From PALSA-129 sp050014595 (GTDB lineage Bacteria > Acidobacteriota > Terriglobia > Bryobacterales > Bryobacteraceae): 64,000 nucleotides of DNA. The notes beneath the pieces are model-generated. The model was not told where the DNA came from, made no database searches, and saw only the letters and a list, made by a program, of their open reading frames with translations. A program made the translations under genes and the position numbers. The stretch is taken from assembly GCA_050014595.1 (NCBI GenBank), contig JBEKDA010000028.1:11758-75757 (forward strand), in the 5' to 3' direction. Shown here in pieces: positions 1 to 9,300 of this stretch (positions are counted from its first letter, which is position 1; each line of letters starts with the position of its first letter).

Positions 1-145
1 CGCGCCACACGGCCCCCATCTCGGCCAGATCCGAACGGCAGCCCGCGCACGTATCCACGTGGGCAATCAGTTTTTCGCGCGCGGCCGGGTCCAGCCGGCC
101 GGCCAGGCACTCGGGAATCTGCTCGCGGAATTTATCGCAATTCAT
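1..145 (-). CDS. Zinc-finger anti-sigma factor, N-terminal part (runs off the window)
   Basis: Only the first 48 codons are in the window. The peptide begins MNCDKFREQIPECLAGRLDP and contains a HVDTCAGC motif (H-x3-C-x2-C), the zinc-binding signature of ZAS-type anti-sigma factors that hold an ECF sigma factor at the membrane. Its ATG overlaps the stop codon of the sigma gene upstream (ATGA), implying translational coupling and a sigma/anti-sigma pair. The membrane and sensor parts lie outside the window, so the signal cannot be guessed. Confidence 0.8.
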   Translation of the reverse strand, partial: MNCDKFREQIPECLAGRLDPAAREKLIAHVDTCAGCRSDLAEMGAVWR

Positions 146-690
146 GACGCACGTTCTCCACTCAGAGCGAAGAACCGGTCGCCCAGATCGCGCAGCGCCC
201 GGTAGACGCGGACCTTCACCGTCCCCACTTCGCATTTAAGAACGGTGGCGATTTCTTCATACTTCAAATCGAGGAAACGGCTCATCACCAGCACTTCCCG
301 CTTGTCGCGCGGCATCGCGGCCAGCGCGCGCCGCAGCAGCACGGCTTCCTGGCGGCTCTGCGCCTGCCGGTCGGGCGGCGCTTCGGGCCCGCGAAACTCC
401 ACAATCTCTTCTCCCAGCGAAACCTCCGCCGTGTGCCGCCCGGCGTGATCGCGGTGGACGTTGCGCGCCACCTGGTACATCCAGCTCCGGAACGAAGCCG
501 CCGGTTGGTATGTGTGCCGGTATTTCAAAATCCGAAAAAAAACTTCCTGCACGAGATCCTCGGACATGGGCCGCTGCGCGGTGAGGTGGAGGAAAAACTG
601 GAACAGCGGGCGGTGATACCGTTCGAAGAGCGTCTCCAGTTTCGAGACGTCCCCGGCCCGCACTTCCAGCATGATTTGTTCGTCTTCCAC
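142..690 (-). CDS. ECF-family RNA polymerase sigma factor
   Basis: About 182 residues from a GTG start (VEDEQIMLEVRAGD). Region 2 is visible around LVQEVFFRILKYR and SFRSWMYQVARN, and region 4 as a helix-turn-helix around LKYEEIATVLKCEVGTVKVR, the normal two-domain layout of an ECF sigma factor directing polymerase to alternative promoters. The reading frame stays open upstream and would add a hydrophobic stretch (HIWVGLAAAFVTFCGFAGIL), but that part overlaps the duplicated palindrome and the divergent gene, so the shorter start is preferred. No strong Shine-Dalgarno sequence decides this. The gene overlaps the anti-sigma gene by four bases and probably autoregulates through the shared divergent region. 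Confidence 0.82.
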   Translation of the reverse strand: MEDEQIMLEVRAGDVSKLETLFERYHRPLFQFFLHLTAQRPMSEDLVQEVFFRILKYRHTYQPAASFRSWMYQVARNVHRDHAGRHTAEVSLGEEIVEFRGPEAPPDRQAQSRQEAVLLRRALAAMPRDKREVLVMSRFLDLKYEEIATVLKCEVGTVKVRVYRALRDLGDRFFALSGERAS

Positions 691-760
691 TTGAATCCGC
701 TGATTGATCTTACGTATGAGGATACCGGCGAAACCGCAAAAGGTTACGAAAGCCGCCGCC

Positions 761-834
761 AAACCGACCCAGATGTGGGTCGGTTTGGAAACTAACTCCT
801 TTGTTTGCCTCCAAAAGTGACCCAGATGTGGGTC
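761..834. promoter_or_regulatory. Duplicated palindrome in the divergent sigma-factor/exported-protein region
   Basis: The 16-base imperfect palindrome GACCCAGATGTGGGTC (6-base arms GACCCA/TGGGTC, 4-base centre) occurs twice, at 766-781 and 819-834. In the first copy the arms extend to 11 bases (761-786). Both copies are followed by GGTTT. They lie between the likely starts of the sigma gene and the divergent exported-protein gene, the place expected for operators. The regulator is unknown; a dispersed repeat is an alternative explanation. Confidence 0.45.
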
Positions 835-858
835 GGTTTCCGCGGTATCGTTAAAAGT

Positions 859-1719
859 ATGGCGCGAGCGATCTGGATGGCATCGATGATTTTGATGGTG
901 GCTGGTCTCCCGCAGATCGGCGCGGCGCAGCAGGCTGCTAAAAAGCCCTTCCAGGCGCAAGCCACCTCAACCATCGCGTACCGCGTGGACAAAGACGAAG
1001 AGATCGTCGAGACCACCAACGTCGCCTGGCAGGTGACCGGAACCGACATTCCGGGCCGGCCCAAGAATGAGCGCCTGGTGCTGCGCACCACCGCCAGGCA
1101 GACGCAGGTGCTCGGCGATATCGGCTCGGATGCGTCGGTCACCGTCGAGGCCTGGCCGATGGGCGCGGACCTTCACGCCAAGCCGCTGTACAGCGTGACG
1201 CAGACCGGCCTGGAGGCGCACACGCTGGAGAATGCGCTGGTGCAGTTTTCGCGTGGCACGGAGGAGGTGGAGTGGTGGTCGCTGCACCAGTTGGGAACCG
1301 GCCAGCATCTCTTCGATACTTACGTGCCGCCCGTGAATTTTTCGACTTCCCGCGAGTTCTTCATCTCGCGCTACGGCGCGCTGGATGTCCCGCCGGACGA
1401 TGCCACCGACGCGCGGCTGAAGGAACCGCACGTTGTCGCCGTGGTGGTCTACGCCTCCACCGAGAAGGTGATCCGCGAGGCGCTCATCACCGCCGACGAC
1501 GTCAATCGGGCCAAGGAGCTGCGATCGTACGCTGACACGCGGCGCACGCTCGCCCTACGGGAATCGCCATCGCTTCCTCCCGTGCTGCGCATCCGCTTCT
1601 TGTCCAACGACAAGGTGGAGAAAGAAACGCTGCTCGAAGTTCCCATCACCAAAGACGACCTGGATCTTGCCGCCGCCAAGATTCCCGCCGGCCTGCACGT
1701 AAAAGCCTGGAAGCGGTAA
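859..1719 (+). CDS. Exported protein of unknown function
   Basis: About 286 residues. The chosen ATG gives a signal peptide MARAIWMASMILMVAGLPQI followed by GAAQQ; starts further upstream would put the operator-like repeat inside the gene. I recognise no family. The mature part is hydrophilic, with no metal-binding or catalytic motif I can name, and reads as a beta-rich, conserved-looking periplasmic or secreted protein. It is divergent from the ECF sigma gene across the duplicated palindrome, so control by that sigma factor is possible but unproven. It converges on the S9 peptidase gene, with an inverted repeat between the two stops. Confidence 0.6.
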   Translation: MARAIWMASMILMVAGLPQIGAAQQAAKKPFQAQATSTIAYRVDKDEEIVETTNVAWQVTGTDIPGRPKNERLVLRTTARQTQVLGDIGSDASVTVEAWPMGADLHAKPLYSVTQTGLEAHTLENALVQFSRGTEEVEWWSLHQLGTGQHLFDTYVPPVNFSTSREFFISRYGALDVPPDDATDARLKEPHVVAVVVYASTEKVIREALITADDVNRAKELRSYADTRRTLALRESPSLPPVLRIRFLSNDKVEKETLLEVPITKDDLDLAAAKIPAGLHVKAWKR

Positions 1720-1722
1720 GTA

Positions 1723-1796
1723 GGACAGGCCATCGTTTTTCGTGGCCCGTCCGGCGGCCGCGAAGATGACAGATCACAAAAGACGATGGTCTGTCC
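1723..1796. repeat. Dispersed repeat family A, complete inverted-repeat copy
   Basis: Two roughly 21-base arms face each other: 1723-1743 begins GGACAGGCCATCG and 1776-1796 ends CGATGGTCTGTCC, with about 32 bases between. They match as inverted repeats with few mismatches. Related sequences occur in at least four other intergenic sites of this window. The position between two convergent genes would suit a bidirectional terminator as well as a REP/MITE-type element. Confidence 0.6.
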
Positions 1797-1829
1797 GACC
1801 TAAGGGCCACCTAAGTGCACTGCGTTGGT

Positions 1830-4682
1830 TTACTGGCCTGTGGCCGTCGATGGCGTGATCGTGGCGGGGCTCCCGCTCTGTTTCAGTTCGCGCTCGCGTT
1901 CGAGCACCGTCACGCCGCGCGTCATCCAATCCTCCGCCGGCGCGCCTTTGAGGTAGTGATCGAACCAGGCGTTGATCCGCCGGTGGTAATCGATCTGGTT
2001 GGCCTTCTGCGCCACCGAGTGATTCTCGCCTTCATACACCAGCATCAGGCACGGCTTGCCGGCGCGGCGCGCGGCGTTGTAGAACTCGATGTCCTGATGC
2101 CAGTCGGAGGCGCCGTCGTGGTCGCCCACTTCCATCAGCAGCGGCGCGGCCAGCTTGTTGGCGACGAACGTCGAGGAATTGCGGATGTAGGCCGTCGGAT
2201 CTTCGTAGAGCGGCACCTGCATGCGCTCCTGCCCCACTTCGACGTGATTGGTCTCCGGCCCGCCGCTGTTCCAATAGATCTCGCCCACGCTGGAGGAAAG
2301 ATTGGTGAGCGCGCCGCCCACCGCGCCGGCCGCGAACAAATCCGAGTGCGTGACGATGAAAGTGGTCTCGTACCCGCCCCACGAATGGCCCGTCAGGCCG
2401 ACATGCTTCGCGTCCACCATGCCCGATTCCAGCACCTTCTTGACCGCCGCCGTGACGCAATCGAGCGCGGAGACGCCCGGGTCGCGCGGCTTGAAGACAA
2501 TGTCCGGCCGCAGGACAAAGTACCCGTGCTCGATCCACACCGCCGGGTTGTACGTGCTGCGCTCAGAGGGCGCCGTCCAGTTGTGAAGCTGGTTGCTTTC
2601 GATTTCGTAGATCTGCACGATCATCGGGTACTGCTTGCCCTTCTCGTAAGTCGCCGGGTAGTAGAGCGCGCCCTGCAGCCGGTCGCCGTGGGTGTTCCTG
2701 TAGTCCACTAACTCGGCGCGCCCCCAGGCGTATTGCGAAGCGAACGGGTTGGTGTCGCTGACTGGCTTGGCGTTCTTGAGGTCCGGACCGGCGGCGTAGA
2801 AGTTCGGCGAGGTATCCCATGCGCCCGACTGGTAGACGTAGGTGTCGGCGTCCTTGGCTTTTTCCAGACCGCGCACGCCTTTGTCCGCGAGCACGAGGCG
2901 GTCCACCTTGCCGTTTTGGAGCACGGCGTAACCGGTGTTCTTGGTCCAGCGGCCTTCCAGACTCAGGTAGACGGGCTTGGCGAGATCGATGGGTTCGTTG
3001 GCTCCGCCGCCGCCGCGGCCGCCGCGGCCGCCACCGCCCGCACCCGCACCCGAGACCCGCACATAACGGTGGCGAATTTCCTCCGTGCTGCCGTCCGTCA
3101 GGCGCCTGGGTTTGGAGCCATCGGGAAAGACCTCCCAGAGATCGTAAGCATCGTAGACGATCACGCTGCGGTCGTCCCTGGTCCAGCCGGCGACGCCGTA
3201 AGCCGGTTTCTGGCTGACCGGGTAATCATTCTCCTTGTTGGTGAAGCCGATTTTGGAATCCTTGGTGATGTTGCGCGCGGCGCCGGATTCGAGATCGTAA
3301 ATCCAAAAATCGCCTTCGCGGAAGTTCATGGCGTACTTGCCGCCGGGGCTGAACTCGACCGGCGGGATGAGGTGGCTGGCCACCTGTGCGCGCTGGCCGG
3401 TATCCAGATCGACCTTGTAGACGTCGGTGAAATTGCGGCCGAACATGGCGTCGTTCTGGTAAGGCACGCCGTCGAGGGCCAGGGCTCGCGTGCCGGTTCG
3501 CGGCAGGCGGACGTCTTCCTTCAGATTGCCGGCGAGCGGCACCAGCTTGCCGGAGGCAATGTGCCAGGCGGCCGGCTCATTGCGGTCGCGGTCGCGGGCG
3601 GCGGTGAGTTTCTGTTCGCTGATGACGTTGACGTCCTGCCAGTGCCAGACTTCCACCGTGGAGGGATCGTCATCGGACTTCTTGACTTCGAGCTTGGTGG
3701 GCCAGTCGGCGATGCCGACGTAAACGATGGATCCATCCTCCGACCATTGAGGCGCGCGCGCGGCGACGATGCGCTTGGGTGCGTCGATTTTGACTGTGCG
3801 CTTGTCGCCCAGGCTCTTCCAGGCGAGGACGGTGTAGCTCTCGCCTTCGTAGCCGTCCTGCTTCATCGAACGCAGCGCGGCCAGGTCGCTCGATTCCTTG
3901 CGCCACGTGAGCGCGGTGAAGACTGCGGGGCCATTGTCGAGGACTTTGAGGGAGCCCGAGGCCGGATCGAAGATCTGGATGGCGTTGCCGGTACGGCCCT
4001 CGACCCCAATGGCGATGGCCAGGTTGCTGCCCTTATCCTGCCAGGCGTAGCCGGTGACATTGCCGAAGGTTGTATCAACGCCGTTGCCGAGGTTGCGGAC
4101 GATCAGTGTGTAACCCGTGGGGTCGTGTTCGGTATCTGAGGCTGCGCCTGCGCCGCCACGTCCGCCACGACCACCGCCCGAGGCGGGAGCGGCTGCCGCA
4201 CCACCGCGCGCCGCGCCTGCCGCGGCCGCATTGTACTTGCGGAAGGCGAGGTAAGGGCCATCGCCCGAGAAGGCCAGGGCTTGCACATCGTCGACCGCGG
4301 TGATGGCGCCGCTCGTGAGATCGAGCAGGTTCAACTTGTTCTGCAAGGTTCGGGTGGCCTTGCGGGCGCGCTCCTGCTCGGCTTCCGAAACGCCGGCTTC
4401 GCAGCCGAGCCAGCGGGAATCGGACGAGAAGGCGGCGCCGGTGCAATTGGCCAGGACGTGCGTCTTCCCCGCGCCCGAGGTGGAAGCCACGCGCAGTTCG
4501 TTATCGCCATTGGTGCGGCGGATCTCGTGGGCCAGCCATTTGCCATCCGGCGAGAGCGTGCCTGTGCCGAGGGTTTCCCACTTGCCGTAATCGGCGGGTG
4601 TGAGAGTGGGCTTGGGTTGGGCGGAAGCACAGGGGACCAGGCTCACTGCGAGGGCGAGCAGCGTCAGGGTGCGGGACATCAT
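1830..4682 (-). CDS. Exported S9-family (prolyl oligopeptidase-like) serine peptidase
   Basis: About 950 residues from MMSRTLTLLALAVSLVPCAS, a clear signal peptide. The first two thirds look like a beta-propeller of WD/TolB-type blades (LSPDGKWLA, SEDGSIVYV). The C-terminal third is an alpha/beta hydrolase with the nucleophile serine in GHSWGG (about residue 767), an Asp in GDHDGASD and the His in GENHS, so the triad is intact. Two Gly/Arg-rich tracts interrupt the propeller (near 4140-4210 and 3000-3056), resembling inserts in neighbouring peptidases. The protein probably degrades peptides outside the cytoplasm. It is divergent from the cyclase-like effector gene, with about 107 bases between starts. 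Confidence 0.85.
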   Translation of the reverse strand: MMSRTLTLLALAVSLVPCASAQPKPTLTPADYGKWETLGTGTLSPDGKWLAHEIRRTNGDNELRVASTSGAGKTHVLANCTGAAFSSDSRWLGCEAGVSEAEQERARKATRTLQNKLNLLDLTSGAITAVDDVQALAFSGDGPYLAFRKYNAAAAGAARGGAAAAPASGGGRGGRGGAGAASDTEHDPTGYTLIVRNLGNGVDTTFGNVTGYAWQDKGSNLAIAIGVEGRTGNAIQIFDPASGSLKVLDNGPAVFTALTWRKESSDLAALRSMKQDGYEGESYTVLAWKSLGDKRTVKIDAPKRIVAARAPQWSEDGSIVYVGIADWPTKLEVKKSDDDPSTVEVWHWQDVNVISEQKLTAARDRDRNEPAAWHIASGKLVPLAGNLKEDVRLPRTGTRALALDGVPYQNDAMFGRNFTDVYKVDLDTGQRAQVASHLIPPVEFSPGGKYAMNFREGDFWIYDLESGAARNITKDSKIGFTNKENDYPVSQKPAYGVAGWTRDDRSVIVYDAYDLWEVFPDGSKPRRLTDGSTEEIRHRYVRVSGAGAGGGGRGGRGGGGANEPIDLAKPVYLSLEGRWTKNTGYAVLQNGKVDRLVLADKGVRGLEKAKDADTYVYQSGAWDTSPNFYAAGPDLKNAKPVSDTNPFASQYAWGRAELVDYRNTHGDRLQGALYYPATYEKGKQYPMIVQIYEIESNQLHNWTAPSERSTYNPAVWIEHGYFVLRPDIVFKPRDPGVSALDCVTAAVKKVLESGMVDAKHVGLTGHSWGGYETTFIVTHSDLFAAGAVGGALTNLSSSVGEIYWNSGGPETNHVEVGQERMQVPLYEDPTAYIRNSSTFVANKLAAPLLMEVGDHDGASDWHQDIEFYNAARRAGKPCLMLVYEGENHSVAQKANQIDYHRRINAWFDHYLKGAPAEDWMTRGVTVLERERELKQSGSPATITPSTATGQ

Positions 4683-4733
4683 AGTGCCGATGATTCTACC
4701 GCAACGTGCGGGCATTTTCTTGCATGGCGCGCG

Positions 4734-4739
4734 TATAAT
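4734..4739 (+). promoter_or_regulatory. Candidate -10 element upstream of the cyclase-like effector
   Basis: A perfect TATAAT lies about 50 bases before the chosen start, in the divergent region shared with the S9 peptidase. No convincing -35 hexamer is found 16 to 18 bases upstream (GGCATT or nearby), so this may be a weak or activated promoter. Confidence 0.4.
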
Positions 4740-4789
4740 ATCAGGCGCGGTGTGCGCCGCGGAGACGGTTGGGAAGGGAGGCGCCAAGG

Positions 4790-6223
4790 ATGGCAGACGA
4801 AAAATGGGAGGAACAATACGGCATGTACTTTACGGGCATGTCGACGCTGGGCGGGAATTACAAGGCATCCCCGCTCTACGGCAACCAGCAATTCAAGGAC
4901 ATTTTTTTCCACTTCGGGTGCCTGGGTGAGGCGTTGAAGTTATCGGTCACACAGGCGTACCTGGTCCCCGCGCTGCAAAAAGCTTTGCCTCACGACATGC
5001 TGGTGCTGGGCTTCGAGATGTCCAAACAGTTCAGCATCCAGTTCGCCATCATCGGCGCCGGCGCAGCTATCGGCGCGACCATCGGTGGACTGGCCGGAAC
5101 GTGCACCATACCTCTGGTTGGTACCATCGCGGGCGCAGGCTCCGGTGCTGCGCTGGGAGCCAGTGTGGCGTCCTGGCTGCTCTTGGGCGTCGGTCTCGCG
5201 GAGTTGGCCGGTCAGGGCCCGTACATTTTCGCGGCGGGCAAAGATGAGATGGATCGCGGCATGGCATGGGCCATGAAGGGCGATAGCCAGAAAGCCGCCA
5301 CGGAGTTCGCGGATTTCTTCGCGCAAATGCTGGCGGTGGTCCTCCCCATGCTCCTGGTCGCCATTTTCGCGAAAGGGTGCAAGGGGATTGGCGGCTTCCT
5401 GGTCCGCAATCCCGCCATGGTGCAATACCTCGAAAAGAACCTATTCACTCCAGGAATGTACGGGAGGGCCGGCCGGATTCTGGGATACACGGAAGAGGAG
5501 ATCCGGGCCTACGTGCAAATCAGCCGCGGCAAAATCCTGGTCGCGCGCGGATGCAACCCGAAGCGGCTGGAGTACATCAGGGAAAACTACCATGCCAAGC
5601 CCGTCGCCGTTCACGCTCCGTGGAATACCGCCAAGAGCGGCCCGTATGTGGGACAAGTAGTGTGCGATGTCTCGAAGGCGGGCGAGGCCCTGGCGGAGTA
5701 CGATCTGAAAGCCGTAGCGGGAACGCCCGGCAAGTTTCAACTCGTCCCGAAGAAGAATTACAACGCTTTGCTCGAAGGCCACTACGTGGAAGAGTACGTA
5801 GACAACGGTGTGCCCAGATACAGACTGATACACCGCGACGGCAAGCCCTTCATCGGCGATATCGACCGTGTGCTCTATGCGGAGTTCACCGCAGGCGGCA
5901 ACCTGAGGGTGGGCACGCATTGGAAAAACGACGACCCGCGCGAGGTGGCCTGGATGAACCAACAGATCCGCAGCCGGGTGAAGAACCCGGTCAGCTTTAA
6001 TGTCTTCCAACACGGCCACGCGTGGGAGAACCTGGAGCGCGACGCGGCATCGGGAAAGATGATGCCAGGCTGGCCGCACCGGACTGCCAACGGAAGCTGG
6101 AACTTCAGCGACGAACCCTTGATGGTTGCGGTGAACGGCCACCTTTATATTCTGAATTGGCCGCAGTTCACCGCGTTCTGCAACGCATTTGAAAAGGTAG
6201 GGCTGCTGTTCCCGTGGAAGTGA
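4790..6223 (+). CDS. Putative toxin/effector with CyaA/edema factor/ExoY-like nucleotidyl cyclase C-terminus
   Basis: A 477-residue protein. The ATG at 4790 is preceded by a strong AAGGGAGG at 4774-4781, which rules out the TTG at 4769. Residues about 85-143 form a long glycine-zipper hydrophobic region (GAGAAIGATIGGLAG), with a second hydrophobic segment near 178-195; both are typical of effector translocation or membrane segments. The C-terminal part carries signatures of class II adenylyl cyclase toxins: a Lys-rich stretch with KPVAVHAPWNTAKSGPYVG at about 270-288, an Asp-x-Asp in FIGDIDRV (357, 359) and QHG followed by Asn six residues after the His (H408, N414), the spacing of the catalytic His/Asn pair in anthrax edema factor. 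The DxD-to-His distance (about 51) is shorter than in known toxins. No immunity gene follows. Cyclase activity is inference. Confidence 0.55.
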   Translation: MADEKWEEQYGMYFTGMSTLGGNYKASPLYGNQQFKDIFFHFGCLGEALKLSVTQAYLVPALQKALPHDMLVLGFEMSKQFSIQFAIIGAGAAIGATIGGLAGTCTIPLVGTIAGAGSGAALGASVASWLLLGVGLAELAGQGPYIFAAGKDEMDRGMAWAMKGDSQKAATEFADFFAQMLAVVLPMLLVAIFAKGCKGIGGFLVRNPAMVQYLEKNLFTPGMYGRAGRILGYTEEEIRAYVQISRGKILVARGCNPKRLEYIRENYHAKPVAVHAPWNTAKSGPYVGQVVCDVSKAGEALAEYDLKAVAGTPGKFQLVPKKNYNALLEGHYVEEYVDNGVPRYRLIHRDGKPFIGDIDRVLYAEFTAGGNLRVGTHWKNDDPREVAWMNQQIRSRVKNPVSFNVFQHGHAWENLERDAASGKMMPGWPHRTANGSWNFSDEPLMVAVNGHLYILNWPQFTAFCNAFEKVGLLFPWK

Positions 6224-6251
6224 ACGGGCTGGAGCGCGCGGCCCCATAACT

Positions 6252-6356
6252 GCTTGGCTGCCCCACTCCGCAGGCGCCCTGCTTTTTCGACCCTGTCATG
6301 CCTCACTAAAGACAGCAGTCCGACAGACGACAAAAACCGATCGCCTGTCCCACCGT
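6252..6356 (+). repeat. Dispersed repeat family A, long-form copy 1
   Basis: This stretch shares with 27681-27781 the run CGCCCTGCTTTTTCGACCCT and the flanking GCCCCACTC, then an ending of the type GACAGACGACAAAA...CGATCGCCTGTCCCACC. The 3' part matches the shorter copies at 1776-1796 and 11953-11985. It fills most of the gap between the effector gene and the first M14-like gene. No protein is encoded. Confidence 0.6.
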
Positions 6357-6374
6357 GATAGCCTATCCTTTCTT

Positions 6375-9300
6375 ATGAAAGTTGCTGCTGTTTTCCTGCT
6401 GGCCCCGTTTTGCCTTGCGCTGGCCCAGGCGCCTACGCCTGAATCCGTGCTCGGGCACAAACCCGGCGACGATTTTTATCTCGCCACTTATGACGACGCG
6501 CTGGGCTACTTCCAGAAGCTGGCGCACTCGACCGACAAGCTGAAGCTGGTGCGCGTCGGCAAGACCACCCAGGGGCGCGAGTGGGATATCGCCATCATCT
6601 CTTCCGCCAAGAACCTGGCCGATCTGGACAAGTATAAGGATACGGCGCGAAAGCTGGCGCTGGTGAAGTCGCTCACCGAGGAGCAGGCGCGCGCGCTGGC
6701 CCACACCGGCAAGGTGATCGTACACATCGACGGCGGACTCCATTCCACCGAAGTGGCGCCGGCGCAGATGACCATCCAGCTTGCCTACAACCTGGTAGCG
6801 GCCACCGATCCGGAGACCGCGACGATCCTCGACAACGTCATCCTGCTGCTCTGGTTCTCCATCAATCCCGACGGCCAGAACATGGTGGGCAACTGGTATC
6901 GAAGCAACCTTGGCACGCCGTATGAGGTAAGTCCCATGCCGGGGCTGTTCCAGGAATACATCGGGCACGATAACAACCGCGACGGCTACATGAACAATAT
7001 GGTTGAGTCACAGGTGATTACGAAGACCGAGCTCGAGTATTACCCCAACGTGTTTTACAACCACCACCAGACGGCGCCGTTTCCGGCGCGCATCTGGATT
7101 CCGCCGTTCGGAGACCCGGTCTCGCTGAATCCTCACCCGCTCATGTACCGGTGGGTGAACCTCTTCGGCACGGCCATGGCGGCCTGGTTGGACGAGCACG
7201 ACATGCCCGGCGCCATGCACCGCGGACGGTTCGACGATTGGTATCCCGGCTTCGTCGACCACGTGAATAATTTCCGCAACACGGTCTCCTTTCTGACCGA
7301 AACCGCGCTTTATCAATACGCCACGCCGCACTTTTATACCACCGACGAGTTTCCGCGCGACAAGCAGGAGCTGCGCACCGAGGTCTATTATTCGAGCCCG
7401 TGGCACGGCGGCTGGTGGCGGCTGGGCGATGCGGTGCGGTACACGCTGGGCGCGTCGATGGCGGTGCTCGATACCGCTTCGAAGAACCGCGAGGAATTGC
7501 TCTACGACCGGTACCGGGCGGGCCACGACGTGATCGATCGCTTCAGCAAGGACCCGCCCTTCGCTTACATCATTCCGCGCGAGCAGCGCGACACGCCCAC
7601 GGCCGAGACGCTGGTGGAGAAACTGTTGATCGACGGCATCGAAGTGCATCAGGCCACTAAGGAATTCACGGCCAACGGATCGACTTATAAAGCAGGCGAC
7701 TTCGTGGTTCTGATGGACCAGCCGTTTGCGGCGCTGGTGAAAGAGCTGTTCGACATCCAGAGGTATCCGGACATGCCGCGGGCCGCGGCGGTGACTGCGA
7801 CGGCCGCACCGGCGGCCGCGGCTGGTGCGGGTCGCGGCGGTGCTGCCGCGGCGGCTCCGGCGACTCCGCCGGCTCCGCCGGCTCCGCCGACTGCGGCGGC
7901 TGGCGGTGGTGGCGGACGTGGTGGTGGCGGCGGTGGTCGCGGCGCGGCTGCGCCTGCCCCGGCGGCAGCGGGCGCGGCTCCGGCCGCTGCCGCGCCGGCT
8001 GCGGGTGGGCAGGCTGCGCCCGCCCAGACTCCTTACGATGTCACCGGCTGGACGCTGCCCGTTCAGATGGGTGTCGAAGTAGTGTCCGTGGCGCAGCCCG
8101 TTACCGAGGCTACGCGGCGTTTGCTGCGGAAAATCGAAAAAGTGGAACCGCTGGCGGGGAAGGTGGAAGGCGCCGGCCCGGTGTTCGCCTTCTCGCACAA
8201 CAGCAATGCGGCGCTGCGCGCGGTGAATGAGATCCTGGATGCCGGCGGAACCATCAGCTTCGCCAAGACGGAAAGCACCATTTACGCCAGCGGCAATGCG
8301 GAGGCGATTCTGAAAAAGAACGGCGTCAATGCCACCTCGCTCAAGGAAGCCCCCGAGGCGTGGGCGGTGAAGAAGCCGCGCATCGGCATCTACGAGCCCT
8401 GGAGTGGCAACATCGATGCGGGCTGGACGCGATGGATTCTGGAGCAGTTTCACTTCCCGTTCATCGTGCTGCACAACCCCGATGTGCTGAACGGCCACCT
8501 GCGCGATCGATTCGACACCATCGTGATTGCCGAGATGGCAACCCGCCAGATCATGGACGGAATGCGCCCCGGGACCGTGCCGGGGCAATATGCGGGCGGC
8601 ATCGGCGAACCGGGCGCGGAGGAGCTGCGCGCTTTTGTGACGGCCGGCGGGACGCTGGTGGCGCTGGGAAACGCGGCGGCTTTTGCCATCGAGCAATTCA
8701 ACCTGCCGATCACCAACGTTTTGGCGGGGATCGGCCAGACCCAGTTTTTCTGCTCCGGCGCGCTGTTGCGCGTGGAAATCAAAGAGCCCAATCATCCCGT
8801 GGTGGCGGGCTTGCCGGCGGCGCCGGCGGTGATGTTCGAGCGCAACCAGGTCTTCGATACGCGGCCCACTTTCCGTGGCAAAGTGCTGGCCGCATATATT
8901 AAGGACCGCAGCCCGCTGGTGAGCGGTTTTCTCCTGGGTGCGCCGCTGATCGAAGGCAAGGCGGCGGCGCTCGACGCCAACTATGGCGGCGGCCACGTCA
9001 TCCTGCTGGGCTTCCGGCCCCAGTGGCGCGGCCAATCGCACGGCACCTACAAGTTCCTGTTCAATGCGCTGTATTTCAACTCGTCGATGGCGCCGGAAGC
9101 TGCGGGCGGCGGAGGCCGCGGTGGGCGCGGCGGCGCCGGCGGCAATCCGCAGCAGGCGGCATGGAGAAGGGAAGCCGACGCGGTGAAGACCGAGTTGACC
9201 CGGCTGCTGGATCTCAACCGCGCCTATTTCACGGCGCGCGGGCCGTTGGCGGCTGAGCCGGGCAAGCAGTTGGAAGCGGCTCTCGACGTGTTCCAGCGCG

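Noticed and set aside
6224..6374. An immunity gene behind the cyclase-like effector
   Set aside because: The gap is short, consists mostly of dispersed repeat family A, and has no ORF with a ribosome binding site.
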